DNA of 13,498 nucleotides, from assembly GCA_025352765.1 (NCBI GenBank), contig JANXSI010000019.1, positions 1 through 13,498 on the forward strand, in the 5' to 3' direction. Position numbers and translations under genes: made by a program. Origin of the DNA: Devosia sp. GTDB taxonomy: Bacteria > Pseudomonadota > Alphaproteobacteria > Rhizobiales > Devosiaceae. The notes below the pieces were generated by a model that saw nothing but the letters and a program-made list of their open reading frames with translations, made no database searches and was not told where the DNA came from. This document shows, one piece after another, positions 13,467 to 13,498 of the stretch (position 1 is the first letter of the stretch; each line of letters opens with the position of its first letter).

Positions 13467-13498
13467 CGGGGGCGCCTTTCTGCCCGAGATATAAGCGG

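Overview
The window reads as ordinary chromosome of a high-GC alphaproteobacterium, most likely of the order Hyphomicrobiales (Rhizobiales). A Devosia-like genus is my best guess, but that is inference. The evidence is a set of families typical of the group: IalB, a small DUF1127 protein, an LsrB/VtlR-like LysR regulator, DUF6101, DUF4170, DUF374 and DUF2093. The class of glutamate-cysteine ligase also fits, as do the GC-rich palindromic intergenic repeats. There is no rRNA, tRNA, CRISPR array, transposase or phage gene.

Layout, left to right. Positions 1-347 hold no gene I can support. An exported IalB-family protein (348-857, +) faces a DUF1127 gene (940-1206, -) that has its own intrinsic terminator. 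The DUF1127 gene diverges from an LsrB/VtlR-like LysR regulator (1354-2241, +), and a T-N11-A dyad lies between them. Next is a drug-exporter-type ABC pair: an ATPase (2372-3334) and a permease (3558-4316). A palindromic repeat mosaic splits this pair, and a second one follows it. On the minus strand, rsmE (5909-6658) runs into gshA (4468-5817), with nested inverted repeats in the gshA leader. ubiA (6717-7652, +) diverges from rsmE and converges on a periplasmic lytic transglycosylase with a SPOR-like tail (7656-8573, -). A DUF6101 gene follows (8739-9275, -).

The right third resembles the rhizobial envelope cluster that I recall as cysQ - DUF4170 - DUF374 acyltransferase - waaA - lpxK - DUF2093. 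The first three genes are present and coupled by two GTGA overlaps (9540-11340, +). The waaA-lpxK slot instead holds about 740 bp of lower-GC DNA with one small orphan ORF (11540-11890, -). Beyond it lies an inverted pair: DUF2093 (13242-13466, -) followed by a gene for a lipid-A-disaccharide-synthase-related glycosyltransferase (12077-13234, -). I consider this rearranged cluster the most interesting part of the window. It hints at altered or replaced lipid A/Kdo chemistry, but only a whole-genome search for waaA and lpxK could decide that.

How the genes relate: most of the window is housekeeping, covering the envelope, glutathione, ubiquinone and ribosome modification. The LysR/DUF1127 pair and the gshA leader are the best candidates for regulatory logic. 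I found no clearly new defence or mobile system.
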